A stretch of 64,000 nt of DNA, taken from the NCBI RefSeq assembly GCF_002008365.1, contig NZ_MRDL01000025.1, positions 381 through 64,380 of the forward strand. Direction: 5' to 3'. This stretch comes from Rhizobium leguminosarum bv. viciae USDA 2370 (GTDB lineage: Bacteria; Pseudomonadota; Alphaproteobacteria; Rhizobiales; Rhizobiaceae). Positions 54,306 to 63,238 of this stretch are shown here, in pieces. The position numbers and the translations under genes were made by a program. Every line of letters starts with the position of its first letter. The stretch's first letter is position 1. A model generated the notes under the pieces. The model was not told the DNA's origin, searched no databases, and saw only the letters and a list, made by a program, of their open reading frames with translations.

Positions 54306-55280
54306 ATGTTTACCATGTCACGTCGCGCCGTCCTGGGGTCGGCTGCTGCGGCTGCTGCATTCGGGCTGTCGTCGAAGCTTGAATTCGTCATGCCGGCATT
54401 TGCTGCAACACCGCTGGAGCCGACGGTCGGCTTCTATAAATACAAGGTCGGCGATATCGAGATCACGGCAATCTACGACGGCATCTGGAGAAAGCCGCAT
54501 GACCCGGCCTTCATCAAGAATGCCTCGATCGAGGATACCAAGGAGGCGCTATCGAAAGCCGGGCTTACCACCGAGTTCATGCCGATCCCGCTGACTGTCG
54601 TGGTCCTGAAGCTCGGCAACCGCCTGATCATGATGGATGCCGGCTCGGGCGTCGGCCAGTGGCAGGAAAATGCCACCCATCTGCCGGCGAACACGGCCGC
54701 GGCGGGGATTGACTACAAGAAGATCGATACGATCATGATCTCGCATTTCCATCCCGACCATGTCTGGGGACTGATGGAAAAGGGCACCAACAATCCCGTC
54801 TTCCCGAATGCCGAACTCATCGTCAATGCCGACGAATACAATTGGTGGACCGCGCCCGGCCGCGTCGAAAAGCTCGCCGAAGGCCGCAAGCCGGCAGGCA
54901 AGCGCATCGCCGAGGTCTTTCCGAAATGGAAGAACTGGAAGCTCGTCGCCGATGGCGCCGAAGTCGCACCCGGCGTGCAGCTTGTCGCCGCGCCCGGTCA
55001 CACGCCCGGCCATTCGACCTATCTTGTCGCCTCCGGCAGCAGGCAACTGCTCGTCTCGGCCGATATCATGTATGTGCCGGCGCTGCTCGCACCCCATCCT
55101 GAATGGCAGGGCAGCTACGACCAGGATGGGCCGACGGCCATCGACACGCGCCGCCGTCTTATCGACCGCATCATTGCCGACAATATCGCGATTTGCGGCT
55201 CACATTTCCCATTCCCTGGCTCCGGCACCTTTGTCAAGGACGGAAGCGCCTATGGTTTCACGCCGACAATCCAGGCCTGA
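54306..55280 (+). CDS. exported MBL-fold metallo-hydrolase (methyl-parathion-hydrolase-like)
   Basis: 324 aa. A Tat-like signal (MSRRAVLGSAAAAAAFGL, then AFA) is followed by a metallo-beta-lactamase domain: His147, His149, Asp151, His152 in SHFHPDHVWG, a further His in APGHTPGHST, Asp in VSADIMY, and His in CGSHFPFPGSG. The C-terminal pattern resembles methyl parathion hydrolase and related lactonase-like enzymes. GGAGG lies 7 nt before ATG 54306. First gene of an operon with a TPR protein and DoxX, divergent from the ECF sigma. Substrate unknown. Confidence 0.9.
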   Translation: MFTMSRRAVLGSAAAAAAFGLSSKLEFVMPAFAATPLEPTVGFYKYKVGDIEITAIYDGIWRKPHDPAFIKNASIEDTKEALSKAGLTTEFMPIPLTVVVLKLGNRLIMMDAGSGVGQWQENATHLPANTAAAGIDYKKIDTIMISHFHPDHVWGLMEKGTNNPVFPNAELIVNADEYNWWTAPGRVEKLAEGRKPAGKRIAEVFPKWKNWKLVADGAEVAPGVQLVAAPGHTPGHSTYLVASGSRQLLVSADIMYVPALLAPHPEWQGSYDQDGPTAIDTRRRLIDRIIADNIAICGSHFPFPGSGTFVKDGSAYGFTPTIQA

Positions 55281-55300
55281 AAGGCCGAAAGGAGATCACC

Positions 55301-55765
55301 ATGACGAAATATGCAATTCTCGGATACATCTGGCTTTGCGCTATATCCGCAGGCTTCTCCGCGGTGACGGCGCTTCCCGCCTTTGCCGTCGACAACATGC
55401 AATCGACAGATGCTCCCGACCTGACCTCGGTGCGGGCCAAGATCGATGCCAAGGACTATGCTGGTGCGTTGGCAGAGCTTCGCGGCCTTGCCGAAGACAA
55501 CCAGCAGGCGGATGTCTATAATCTGATGGGATATACGCTGCGCAAGACGGGCGACTACAGAACGTCGCTGACCTACTACACCAAGGCGCTAGAGCTGCAG
55601 CCAGATCACAGGGCAGCGCGTGAATATCTCGGCGAACTCTATGTCGAGACGGGCGAGATGGCGAAGGCGGAGGAGCAGGTGTCATCGCTGAAGCAACTTT
55701 GTCCGAGCGGCTGCGAGGAACTCGAAGACCTGCAAGAGGTCATCGCGGCCAAGGGCGGCAATTGA
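55301..55765 (+). CDS. exported TPR-repeat protein
   Basis: 154 aa. Signal peptide MTKYAILGYIWL to PAFA; residues about 45-130 form two to three tetratricopeptide repeats (ADVYNLMGYTLRKTGDYRTS; HRAAREYLGELYVETGEM). Two cysteines near the C terminus (LCPSGCEE) could form a disulfide or bind metal. AAGGAG lies 7 nt before the ATG, and the gene starts 20 nt after the MBL stop. Likely a periplasmic partner protein of the MBL enzyme; function unknown. Confidence 0.85.
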   Translation: MTKYAILGYIWLCAISAGFSAVTALPAFAVDNMQSTDAPDLTSVRAKIDAKDYAGALAELRGLAEDNQQADVYNLMGYTLRKTGDYRTSLTYYTKALELQPDHRAAREYLGELYVETGEMAKAEEQVSSLKQLCPSGCEELEDLQEVIAAKGGN

Positions 55766-55825
55766 CCCGCATATGAACGCAAGAACAGGCGGGAGAGCCG
55801 CCTGCTCTTCTAACTGGAGGGTATG

Positions 55826-56272
55826 ATGGAAAACGCGTCAAGCCGGCCCCGACTGGCTGATCTTATTCTTCTCCTGGGCAGGCTTCTGCTGTCACTGATC
55901 TTCCTGCACGAAGGTTGGTCACTCGCGGCAGATATCACCGCGACCATCGACACTTTCGCGAAACTGGGGCTGTCGGCACCGGTCGCGCTTGCCACCATTG
56001 CCCTTCAGATCGGCGCCGGCCTTTCCGTTGCGACAGGGCTCCTCAGCCGGCTTGGCGCACTGGCGCTGGCGCTCTTCTGCCTGGCGACCGCCTTGCTCTT
56101 TCACACGAATTTTGAGAGCCAGAACGAGCTGCTGCATTTCGAGAAGGACCTGGCGATTGCCGGCGGTATGTTCGTCCTGGTAGTTTCGGGTGCGGGATCG
56201 ATATCGATCGACAAGCTGCTGAGAACGCAGACAAACAAAATGCCTCCTTGGCTCAGGGCGGTGTTGTCGTGA
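55826..56272 (+). CDS. DoxX family membrane protein
   Basis: 148 aa with four hydrophobic segments and DoxX features (LLLGRLLLSLIFLHEGW; LATIALQIGAGLSVATGLLSRLGALALALFCLATALLFH, given here only as family-like regions at about 10-30 and 50-95). GGAGG lies 5 nt before ATG 55826. Third gene of the probable ECF-controlled operon. With the MBL and TPR proteins it suggests an envelope stress or detoxification function. Confidence 0.87.
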   Translation: MENASSRPRLADLILLLGRLLLSLIFLHEGWSLAADITATIDTFAKLGLSAPVALATIALQIGAGLSVATGLLSRLGALALALFCLATALLFHTNFESQNELLHFEKDLAIAGGMFVLVVSGAGSISIDKLLRTQTNKMPPWLRAVLS

Positions 56273-56404
56273 ATGCGCACCGAAATCCGAAGGCGTAATG
56301 AATTTCGCGAGTACTCAGTGGCGCAATAAAACCGAATAAAACCGAACAAACAGAAGCGTCGATGCGGGCTACACTTTGGGCGATAGGTCAGGAGTGTGCC
56401 AGTG

Positions 56405-56887
56405 ATGTCTTCCGCGCAAAACAATCAGCAAAAGCCAATTCTCGTCTTTCTCGCAAAAGACGCTGCCTGCGACATCGTCTCGAAATTGAATGAGAACGGA
56501 TATGTCGCGGCGGCCGTGTCCGCGGTGCCGGAACTGTTCGACGCCTTGCGTTCGGACCGATATTTTCTGGTCGTAACGATGCGATCGGATATCGACATGG
56601 TCCGAAACATCAAGCCGATACCGGTCATCAATCTGGAGGTGTTCTTCCACACTGTCCAGTCGGCCACAAAGTCCGTCCGCTCCTCGAAGGAGTTCGACAG
56701 CGATGCATTTCTAAGAAGGATCGCGGCCCTCACGGAGTCAAGGACAGGCAGGGTTAGTGCAGTCCGAAGAGATCCGGCCGCAAACGAGACAGTGATTGCA
56801 AGCACGGCGAAGGCATCCCGGTGGCGGGCCGCCACATCTCTTCTGTTGAGTCGCCGCGCCGCGCCCAGCGCAGAACGAGCCGATTAG
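56405..56887 (+). CDS. hypothetical protein, receiver-like N terminus
   Basis: 160 aa, not recognised. The first 80 residues alternate hydrophobic strands and helices (KPILVFLAKDAACDIVSKL; YFLVVTMRSDIDMVRNI; PVINLEVFF) in a way that recalls a response-regulator receiver, but the acidic pocket and phospho-acceptor Asp are not apparent. The C-terminal 60 residues are basic and low in complexity. GGAG lies 7-10 nt before GTG 56402 or ATG 56405. Overlaps the next hypothetical gene. A tandem AATAAAACCG pair lies upstream at 56325-56344. Confidence 0.55.
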   Translation: MSSAQNNQQKPILVFLAKDAACDIVSKLNENGYVAAAVSAVPELFDALRSDRYFLVVTMRSDIDMVRNIKPIPVINLEVFFHTVQSATKSVRSSKEFDSDAFLRRIAALTESRTGRVSAVRRDPAANETVIASTAKASRWRAATSLLLSRRAAPSAERAD

Positions 56888-57360
56888 ACGTGGGCGCATT
56901 CTCATCGCCGACAGACCGGTCTTCGCTCGATTCAGATCCCGATGACCCGGCGCGCGCGCTCTGGCCGGCCACGCTGGGCCACGTTGCCGACGGATCCTAT
57001 GCGCATCTTTCTACCGGGTTTCGTCGGCTTGAAAGCGTCATTCCGAAACCAGAACTTCTGACTTGGTGCGGGTGTCTTCTCATGTTTCAGTTGCTCGGGG
57101 CAGCGTCAGCGAGCGGATATATCATCACGGCACTGTTCGTGCTCGTGGCGATCGGTCGTCTCGCCAGAAACGTTCTCCATAAGCTCACCGCACGGCTTCC
57201 GAAGCGCTCAGCGTTGAAGCATTACACGACGGCGATCGTCTCTCTGGTGTTCTTTTGCCTGCTGGTCGTTCGGATGTGTTTCATCGCCACCGTCATCATC
57301 GATAGCGCAATCCGAGGTGACCATGTGGAAGTCAGTGGCGACCCCGAAAGGCAGTTTTGA
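56821..57360 (+). CDS. hypothetical membrane protein
   Basis: 179 aa from GTG 56821, which has GAAGG about 7 nt upstream inside the preceding gene (67-nt overlap). An alternative GTG at 56890 would start just after that gene ends. The protein has a polar N-terminal 80 residues and two strong hydrophobic segments (about 83-115 and 137-160). No family recognised. Position between the ECF operon and a two-component system may mean an envelope-related role, but nothing in the sequence shows it. Confidence 0.5.
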   Translation: MAGRHISSVESPRRAQRRTSRLDVGAFSSPTDRSSLDSDPDDPARALWPATLGHVADGSYAHLSTGFRRLESVIPKPELLTWCGCLLMFQLLGAASASGYIITALFVLVAIGRLARNVLHKLTARLPKRSALKHYTTAIVSLVFFCLLVVRMCFIATVIIDSAIRGDHVEVSGDPERQF

Positions 57361-57507
57361 CGGCGGACTCCGTGTCTGAAATCCCGCAACATATCTCAAC
57401 ATTATCGAATATAGCATTGCACGATACTCGATATCCTAAAGGCGGAGCGGTGTCGGCGCGGCGACAGATCGTGTGGTGTCTGATGTCCGGGAGATTAACC
57501 ACTGCGG

Positions 57508-57536
57508 TTGACAGTGGCCGAGGCCGCCTGATGTAG
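57508..57536 (+). promoter_or_regulatory. candidate promoter of the two-component operon
   Basis: TTGACA, 17-nt spacer, ATGTAG, about 55 nt upstream of the response-regulator start. The 231-nt gap 57361-57591 also has an AT-rich stretch near 57385-57440. Confidence 0.4.
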
Positions 57537-57591
57537 ACACGGTGAAACGTGGTAATTTCGCGCCGAGAGACATCTCCCGGCAAGAGAACGA

Positions 57592-58332
57592 ATGACGATG
57601 GCATATGAAATGGCAGTTCCCAATCAGGCTCATATCCTCATCGTCGAAGACGATCCCGCAATCGCAGATATGCTGGTGGACCTAGTTCGAACCAGCGGCT
57701 TCGAGGCCTCGTCGGTGGAGAGCGGCGCGGCTATGGATCGAATGATGGCGCGACAGCAATTCGATCTCATCGTCCTCGATGCGATGTTGCCGGGCGAGGA
57801 CGGCTTCAGCATCTGCAGGCGGCTTCGTGCGTCGTGCTCGGTGCCAATCCTGATGCTGACGGCACTCCAGGAGGATATCGACCGCATTCTCGGCCTGGAG
57901 CTCGGAGCCGATGACTATGTCACGAAACCATTCAACTCCCGCGAGCTGCTGGCCCGGATCAAGAGTATTCTCCGCAGAGCGTCCTATGCTCATCATCAGG
58001 AGGAAGCACTTGGACCGATGATGTTCTCGGGATGGCGCATCGATCCAAAAAGCCGTCAACTCCACGACGCCGATGGAGCGCAGGTTTCCATGACAACCGC
58101 GGAGTTCGATATCCTCCTGGCCTTCTGCTGCAATCCCAACAAGGTTTTGACTCGCGAACAGCTCTTGTCGATGACACATGCCGGATCAGCGGGGCCGGTC
58201 GAGCGCAGCATCGACGCCCACATCAGCCGGGTCAGGCAAAAGATAGAGCCAAATCTGAAAGATCCGTCGTTCATAAAGACGGTGCGGCTGGGCGGTTATC
58301 TTTTCGCATCCAAGGTAGAGCGTCTCTCTTGA
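57592..58332 (+). CDS. OmpR family response regulator
   Basis: 246 aa. Receiver domain with the acidic pair in IVEDDPAI, phospho-acceptor Asp63 in VLDAMLPGEDG and conserved Lys in DYVTKPF; winged-helix DNA-binding domain in the C-terminal 100 residues (VLTREQLLSMTHAG; SIDAHISRVRQKIEPN; KTVRLGGYLF). The histidine kinase gene overlaps its stop by TTGA. Start may be 57592 or 57598. Target genes are unknown; the downstream DUF3313 lipoprotein is a candidate. Confidence 0.93.
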   Translation: MTMAYEMAVPNQAHILIVEDDPAIADMLVDLVRTSGFEASSVESGAAMDRMMARQQFDLIVLDAMLPGEDGFSICRRLRASCSVPILMLTALQEDIDRILGLELGADDYVTKPFNSRELLARIKSILRRASYAHHQEEALGPMMFSGWRIDPKSRQLHDADGAQVSMTTAEFDILLAFCCNPNKVLTREQLLSMTHAGSAGPVERSIDAHISRVRQKIEPNLKDPSFIKTVRLGGYLFASKVERLS

Positions 58333-59705
58333 GAAATTTCCGGCGGGCTTCGATCCAAAGCCAGATCCTCATATTGGCGACCTTCCTTGTCGTGCTCGTT
58401 TCCGTGGTGGCGACCGCCATGGAGCCCTATATCTACGGCCGTCATGATCGCGGCTTTCAAAACGGCCTGTTTGCTGCCAGAGCGGCGATGGTCGCGGAGC
58501 AATTTGCCCAGGCAAATTCAGCGCAAGATGAAGGCGCCGTTCTCACGAGAGCAGCAGCGCTAGGCGTTGGGGTCGAAAAATTGTCGCTAGACCGGCCGCT
58601 CGCCGGCAAACAGCAGATGGTATCTCCAGGCGAGCTGGTGGCGCGTATCAACACAATGCTCGCCGACAATATTTTCGCGGCATTTCATCGCTTCGTCATC
58701 GGTCAATCACACCCTGATGTCCTGACTGTCGGAATTGATGATAAGCGCGCCCTTGTCTTTCAACTGCCAGTTTTTCCCAGCTATGTGTGGTTTGTTCCAG
58801 CCGCGGCGAGCGGATTTTTAAAAATCGTCATCCCATTGGTGCTGCTCGCATATTTCAGCAGCCGGCTCATCACCGAACCTCTGAGGCACTTTGCCGCCGC
58901 TGCAAAACGAGCGAGCATGGAGGGCAGCTGGGAAAAGCCTTTCGAGCCGGACGGCGCATCCGAGATTCGAAGTCTGGCGGAATCGCTGAACGTTATGAGC
59001 GATCGAATCCAGAGCATGGCAGAGGATCGAACAAGAATGCTGAGTGGCGTGGGTCATGATCTCAGGACACCGCTGACGAGATTGCGGATGCGTGCCGAGC
59101 GTTCCGGCGAGCCCGAGCTTCGCAGCCTGATGCTGACCGATATCGCCACCTTGAGTTTCATGATCGACGAGTGCTTGGCCTATTTCAAAGACGCATCCAC
59201 TGCGGAGGCTGATCGAAAGGTCGATATCTCAAGCCTGCTGCAGACGATTGCGACAGACTTCTCCGACATGGGCATCGATGTGAGCTTCACCGGTCCGCGG
59301 CGACTGGCGTTTATCTGCAAACCTCAGGCCCTTACTCGGGCAATTACCAATCTGGTCGACAATGCGTCTCGTTATGCAAAGCAAGTCGAAATCGATCTGC
59401 GAGAGATCGACGATGGCGGGATCAAAATATCGGTGGGCGACAACGGCCCTGGTTTGACCGATGAGGCCAAGGCGAAAGTTCTGGAGCCGTTCTTCAAAGT
59501 GGATAAATCCCGCCAGATCAGTGCCAAAGGCGGTTCTGGGCTTGGGCTCGGCCTTCCGATCGCCAAAGGGATCGTCACCAAAGCGCACAATGGACAATTG
59601 ACGTTGTTGGACAGGAAGCCAACCGGCTTGGTCGTCGTGATCGATCTTCCCGCCCCTCAGGGGATCCAGCCCGGAGGCTCGCCGTCGATCCCTTCATCAC
59701 ATTGA
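58329..59705 (+). CDS. sensor histidine kinase
   Basis: 458 aa. Membrane helices at about 12-31 and 155-178 enclose a periplasmic sensor of about 120 residues; then HAMP, dimerisation domain with His243 in VGHDLRTPLTRLR, N box ITNLVDNASRYA, G1 VGDNGPGL and G2 GGSGLGLGLPIAKG. It phosphorylates the preceding OmpR regulator. The start is TTG 58329, overlapping the regulator stop (TTGA); the frame further upstream is a shadow inside that gene. Domain order is EnvZ-like; ligand unknown. Confidence 0.91.
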   Translation: MRNFRRASIQSQILILATFLVVLVSVVATAMEPYIYGRHDRGFQNGLFAARAAMVAEQFAQANSAQDEGAVLTRAAALGVGVEKLSLDRPLAGKQQMVSPGELVARINTMLADNIFAAFHRFVIGQSHPDVLTVGIDDKRALVFQLPVFPSYVWFVPAAASGFLKIVIPLVLLAYFSSRLITEPLRHFAAAAKRASMEGSWEKPFEPDGASEIRSLAESLNVMSDRIQSMAEDRTRMLSGVGHDLRTPLTRLRMRAERSGEPELRSLMLTDIATLSFMIDECLAYFKDASTAEADRKVDISSLLQTIATDFSDMGIDVSFTGPRRLAFICKPQALTRAITNLVDNASRYAKQVEIDLREIDDGGIKISVGDNGPGLTDEAKAKVLEPFFKVDKSRQISAKGGSGLGLGLPIAKGIVTKAHNGQLTLLDRKPTGLVVVIDLPAPQGIQPGGSPSIPSSH

Positions 59706-59871
59706 CTTACTGCCCGTCGTGGCGTCGTCACGCGTCGCGCTGCCTTCGCAGCAAAAGATCGCTCGCGAACATTTCCGCATATCATAGCAAACACAGCAAC
59801 ATTCGAATTCCATAAAACTGGTGCCAGCAGATCCCATGCCATTCGGCATTTCCAAAGCTGGAGCCAAGTCA

Positions 59872-60531
59872 TTGATAAAAAATCTGAAAATCGGCGTTGC
59901 AGTGATGCTCGCCTGTTCGAGCGTTGCCGCATGCACGACCCCTGACCCCACGATTTATTCCGGACTTGCTTCGGCATCACAGCTCCAGCCGAACACTGAG
60001 GATAAAACCGGCCGCGTGCCGTATCGCTATCGGACGAAAGTCAACTGGAGCCAATACAACCGGATCATCGTCGATCCCGTTACCGTCTATAGCGGTCCTG
60101 ACAGTCAGTTTGGCAAGCTTGCGGAAAAAGACAGGATCTTCCTGGCCAATTACATGCAGGCTCAATTCACCGAAAAATTGAAGACGCGCTTTGCGATTGT
60201 CAGCACACCCGCTCCGGCAACGCTCAGATTGCATCTGACACTGACGGGGGCGAAGGCGACGACCGCGGTACTCGGAACGGTCACGCGCATCGATGTTGCA
60301 GGCGGATTGTACAACACCGTTCAGGCCGCTCGCGGCCGAGAAGGTTCGATGACCGGTTCGGTGAATTATGCCGTGGAGGTCTATGATGCTGCGAGCAATC
60401 GTCTCCTGTCTTCCTATGTCACCAAGCAATATCCCAATGCAATGAATATCGGCGCAAGCTTCACGGCGATGGACGCCTCCATGGTGGGCGTCCGCAAAGG
60501 TGCCGATGCTCTGCTTGCCGAGTTGAAATAG
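59872..60531 (+). CDS. DUF3313 domain-containing lipoprotein
   Basis: 219 aa. Lipoprotein signal with lipobox VAAC (Cys near residue 22), then a DUF3313-like domain (VNWSQYNRIIVDPVTVY; FTEKLKTRFAIV; LRLHLTLTGAKATT). I prefer TTG 59872, because GGAG is 8 nt upstream and it gives a signal of normal length starting MIKNLKIGV; ATG 59836 would add 12 residues and has no site. Probably anchored in the outer membrane or facing the periplasm. Downstream of the kinase by 166 nt. Confidence 0.82.
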   Translation: MIKNLKIGVAVMLACSSVAACTTPDPTIYSGLASASQLQPNTEDKTGRVPYRYRTKVNWSQYNRIIVDPVTVYSGPDSQFGKLAEKDRIFLANYMQAQFTEKLKTRFAIVSTPAPATLRLHLTLTGAKATTAVLGTVTRIDVAGGLYNTVQAARGREGSMTGSVNYAVEVYDAASNRLLSSYVTKQYPNAMNIGASFTAMDASMVGVRKGADALLAELK

Positions 60532-60660
60532 GGGATAGGAGCAAAAGCCCTAGCCGTGTTCCATGCACGGCCGAACTAGCCGAGACGTTCGACAACAGAG
60601 AGGAAGGGCCGCATGCAGAAGTGGTGCGGCCCCGATGTCTTCAAACGGCTCCGCAACCGA

Positions 60661-60834
60661 TCAGAGGATCGCCTGACCGGCCATCAGCGCAAGGACAAGG
60701 AAGATCAGGAAGATCACAAGCGCGATGCCGAAAAGAACGCGGGCGATCGTCGCGGTAGCTGCGGAGACGCCCGAGAAACCGAAGAAGCCGGCGATGATCG
60801 AAATCACGAAAAATATCAGAGCCCATTTCAGCAT
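60661..60834 (-). CDS. DUF1328 small membrane protein
   Basis: 57 aa, two hydrophobic segments ([37 protein letters not shown]), the DUF1328/YtjA layout. AAGGA lies about 8 nt before ATG 60834; the longer frame from 60948 runs through the promoter region. These proteins are commonly stress-induced, and a good EcfG-type promoter lies directly upstream. Confidence 0.87.
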   Translation of the reverse strand: MLKWALIFFVISIIAGFFGFSGVSAATATIARVLFGIALVIFLIFLVLALMAGQAIL

Positions 60835-60863
60835 GACATCATCCTTTGCGTTTGCCTGGGAAA

Positions 60864-60888
60864 GACGCAGCAACCGGGAAAATGTTCC
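60864..60888 (-). promoter_or_regulatory. candidate EcfG (general stress sigma) promoter
   Basis: Read on the minus strand: GGAAC (60888-60884), 16-nt spacer, CGTC (60867-60864). The alphaproteobacterial EcfG consensus is GGAAC-N16/17-CGTT. Transcription would start about 20 nt before the DUF1328 start codon. Confidence 0.55.
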
Positions 60889-60984
60889 AGATCGCTTGAA
60901 TGGAATGGCGATCTCTGTGAAGCACCTCCCGGTGCTACTGATGGGCATTGCGTCGAATTTCGTACCCTTGCTTTTCCCGCCGGT

Positions 60985-62412
60985 TCAGCCGTGATTGATC
61001 ATCACGTGGCGTACGGCGGTGTAGTCCTCCAGTGCGTAGACCGACATGTCCTTGCCGTAGCCCGACTGTTTGAGGCCGCCATGCGGCATCTCGTTGACCA
61101 GCATGAAATGCGTGTTGATCCAGGTGCAGCCATATTGCAGGCGGGCGGCGGTCTTCATGCCGCGGCCGATATCCTTGGTCCAGACGGAGGAGGCCAGGCC
61201 GTAATCGCTGTCGTTTGCCCAGGCAACGGCATCATCGGCATCGGAGAAGCGGGTGACCGAGACGACCGGGCCGAAGACCTCGCGGCGGACGATTTCGTCG
61301 TCCTGCAGGGCGCCTGCAATGACGGTCGGCGTGAAGAAGAAGCCCTTGTCGCCGGAGACCTTGCCGCCGGCAGTGATCTCCATGTGCTTGTGCTCGGAAG
61401 CACGGGCGACGAAGCTCTCGACGCGGTCGCGCTGGCGCCTGGAGATCAGCGGGCCGATCTCGTTTTCGGTATCGTCGGCCTGGTTGAAGCGGATGCTCGA
61501 GACGGCTGAGGAGAGGTCGGCGACGAAATTGTCGTAGACCTTGGCATCGGCATAGATGCGGCAGGCGGCCGTGCAATCCTGGCCAGCATTGTAATAGCCG
61601 AAGGTGCGGATGCCTGCGACAACGGCATCGATATCGGCATCGTCGAAGACGATGACCGGGGCCTTGCCGCCGAGTTCCAGATGGGTGCGTTTGACGGTCT
61701 TGGCAGCGGCCTGCAGCACCTTCTTGCCGGTGGCGACATCGCCGGTGATTGAGATCATGCCGATCTTGGCATGATTGATCAGGGCGTTGCCGACACTTTC
61801 GCCACGGCCGAGAATGACGTTGACGACGCCTTCGGGAAGGATCTCGGAGAGCAGCTTGGCCATCTTCAGCGCCGTCAGCGGCGTCTGCTCCGAAGGCTTG
61901 AAGACGACGGTATTGCCGCCGGCGATGGCCGGCGCCAGCTTCCAGGCCATCATCATCAGCGGATAGTTCCACGGCGCGATCGAGCCGACGATGCCGATCG
62001 GGTCACGGCGGATCATCGAGGTGTGGCCGGGCAGATATTCGCCGGCCGCCGGTGCGTGCAGGTTGCGCACGGCGCCGGCGAAGAAGCGATAACAATCGAC
62101 GATCGCCGGGATTTCGTCGTTCAGCACGGCATTGATCGGCTTGCCGCAGTTCAAAGCCTCCAGTGTGGCGAAGCCGACGGCATCCTTCTCGATCGCGTCG
62201 GCGATCTTCAGCAGGTAGCCGGAACGCTCGCCAGGCGTCGTCTGCGACCAGCTTGTGAAGGCTTTTTCGGCGGCATCGACGGCGGCGTCGACCTGGGAGA
62301 GCGAGGCTTCCGGAAGGTCGATCACTGTCTCGCCCGTCTTCGGGTTCAGGATGTGCTCTTCCGTCTCCGTGCCTCTTTCGAAGCGGGAACCGATCAGCAT
62401 TTGGATATCCAT
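60985..62412 (-). CDS. patD: gamma-aminobutyraldehyde dehydrogenase
   Basis: 475 aa aldehyde dehydrogenase. Oxidises 4-aminobutanal from putrescine to GABA with NAD. It can be aligned by eye with E. coli PatD (YdcW) along its length: [30 protein letters not shown], general-base Glu in [18 protein letters not shown], nucleophile Cys in [15 protein letters not shown], and the end [23 protein letters not shown] 62412 has GGGAGA 6 nt upstream; the long frame upstream is a shadow of the permease gene. Last gene of an operon behind ydcV and ydcU. Confidence 0.94.
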   Translation of the reverse strand: MDIQMLIGSRFERGTETEEHILNPKTGETVIDLPEASLSQVDAAVDAAEKAFTSWSQTTPGERSGYLLKIADAIEKDAVGFATLEALNCGKPINAVLNDEIPAIVDCYRFFAGAVRNLHAPAAGEYLPGHTSMIRRDPIGIVGSIAPWNYPLMMMAWKLAPAIAGGNTVVFKPSEQTPLTALKMAKLLSEILPEGVVNVILGRGESVGNALINHAKIGMISITGDVATGKKVLQAAAKTVKRTHLELGGKAPVIVFDDADIDAVVAGIRTFGYYNAGQDCTAACRIYADAKVYDNFVADLSSAVSSIRFNQADDTENEIGPLISRRQRDRVESFVARASEHKHMEITAGGKVSGDKGFFFTPTVIAGALQDDEIVRREVFGPVVSVTRFSDADDAVAWANDSDYGLASSVWTKDIGRGMKTAARLQYGCTWINTHFMLVNEMPHGGLKQSGYGKDMSVYALEDYTAVRHVMINHG

Positions 62413-62425
62413 GATGTTCTCCCTG

Positions 62426-63238
62426 TTATTTGCCAGCGCCGGCGATCTGGTCGCCATCGCGGGTGAGGTAATAGGCTGCCAGGATTGGCAGGAGGGTGAC
62501 GAGCACCACGACCATGGCGACCACATTGGTGACAGGGCGCTGGCGCGGGCGGATGAGTTCTTCGAGCATCCAGATCGGCAAGGTCGATTGCTGGCCGCCG
62601 GTGAAGGTGGTGACGATGACCTCGTCGAAAGACAGGGCGAAGGCAAGCATGCCGCCGGCAAGAAGAGCGGTGCCGATATTCGGCAGGATGACATGACGGA
62701 AGGTCTGGAAGCCGTCGGCGCCGAGATCCATCGAGGCCTCGATCAGCGAGCCGGATGTGCGCCGGAAGCGAGCGACCGCATTGTTGTAGACGACGACCAC
62801 GCAGAAGGTGGCGTGGCCGAGCACGATGGTCCAGACCGAAAACGGGATGTCGAACAGGCTGAAGGCGGAGCGCAGGGCAATGCCGGTGATGATGCCGGGA
62901 AGGGCGATCGGCAGGATGACCAGCAGCGAGATCGCCTCGCGTCCGAAGAACTTCGTCTGGCTGACGGCCGCAGCACAGAGCGTGCCGAGGACCAGCGCGA
63001 TCGCCGTGGCGATGACGGCGACCTGTACGGAAAGGCTGAGCGCCGACCAGACATCCGGCCGGTTCCAGGCGACGGCAAACCACTGCAGCGTCAGCCCGGG
63101 CGGCGGCCACTGATAGCTCTTCTCTTCGGTCGTGAAGGCATAGACGAAGATCAGCAGGATCGGCAGGTGCAGAAAGAGCAATCCGACGGCTGCGGCGATC
63201 TTCAAGGTCAGTGGCGATGTCCTGTGGTCAGAGCGCAT
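62426..63238 (-). CDS. ydcV: polyamine/GABA-type ABC transporter permease
   Basis: 270 aa, six hydrophobic segments, PotC-like; strongly similar by eye to E. coli YdcV ([69 protein letters not shown]). Start ATG 63238 overlaps the ydcU stop by 11 nt. Works with YdcU, and with an ATPase and binding protein presumably encoded beyond the window edge. Followed by patD after 13 nt. Confidence 0.93.
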   Translation of the reverse strand: MRSDHRTSPLTLKIAAAVGLLFLHLPILLIFVYAFTTEEKSYQWPPPGLTLQWFAVAWNRPDVWSALSLSVQVAVIATAIALVLGTLCAAAVSQTKFFGREAISLLVILPIALPGIITGIALRSAFSLFDIPFSVWTIVLGHATFCVVVVYNNAVARFRRTSGSLIEASMDLGADGFQTFRHVILPNIGTALLAGGMLAFALSFDEVIVTTFTGGQQSTLPIWMLEELIRPRQRPVTNVVAMVVVLVTLLPILAAYYLTRDGDQIAGAGK

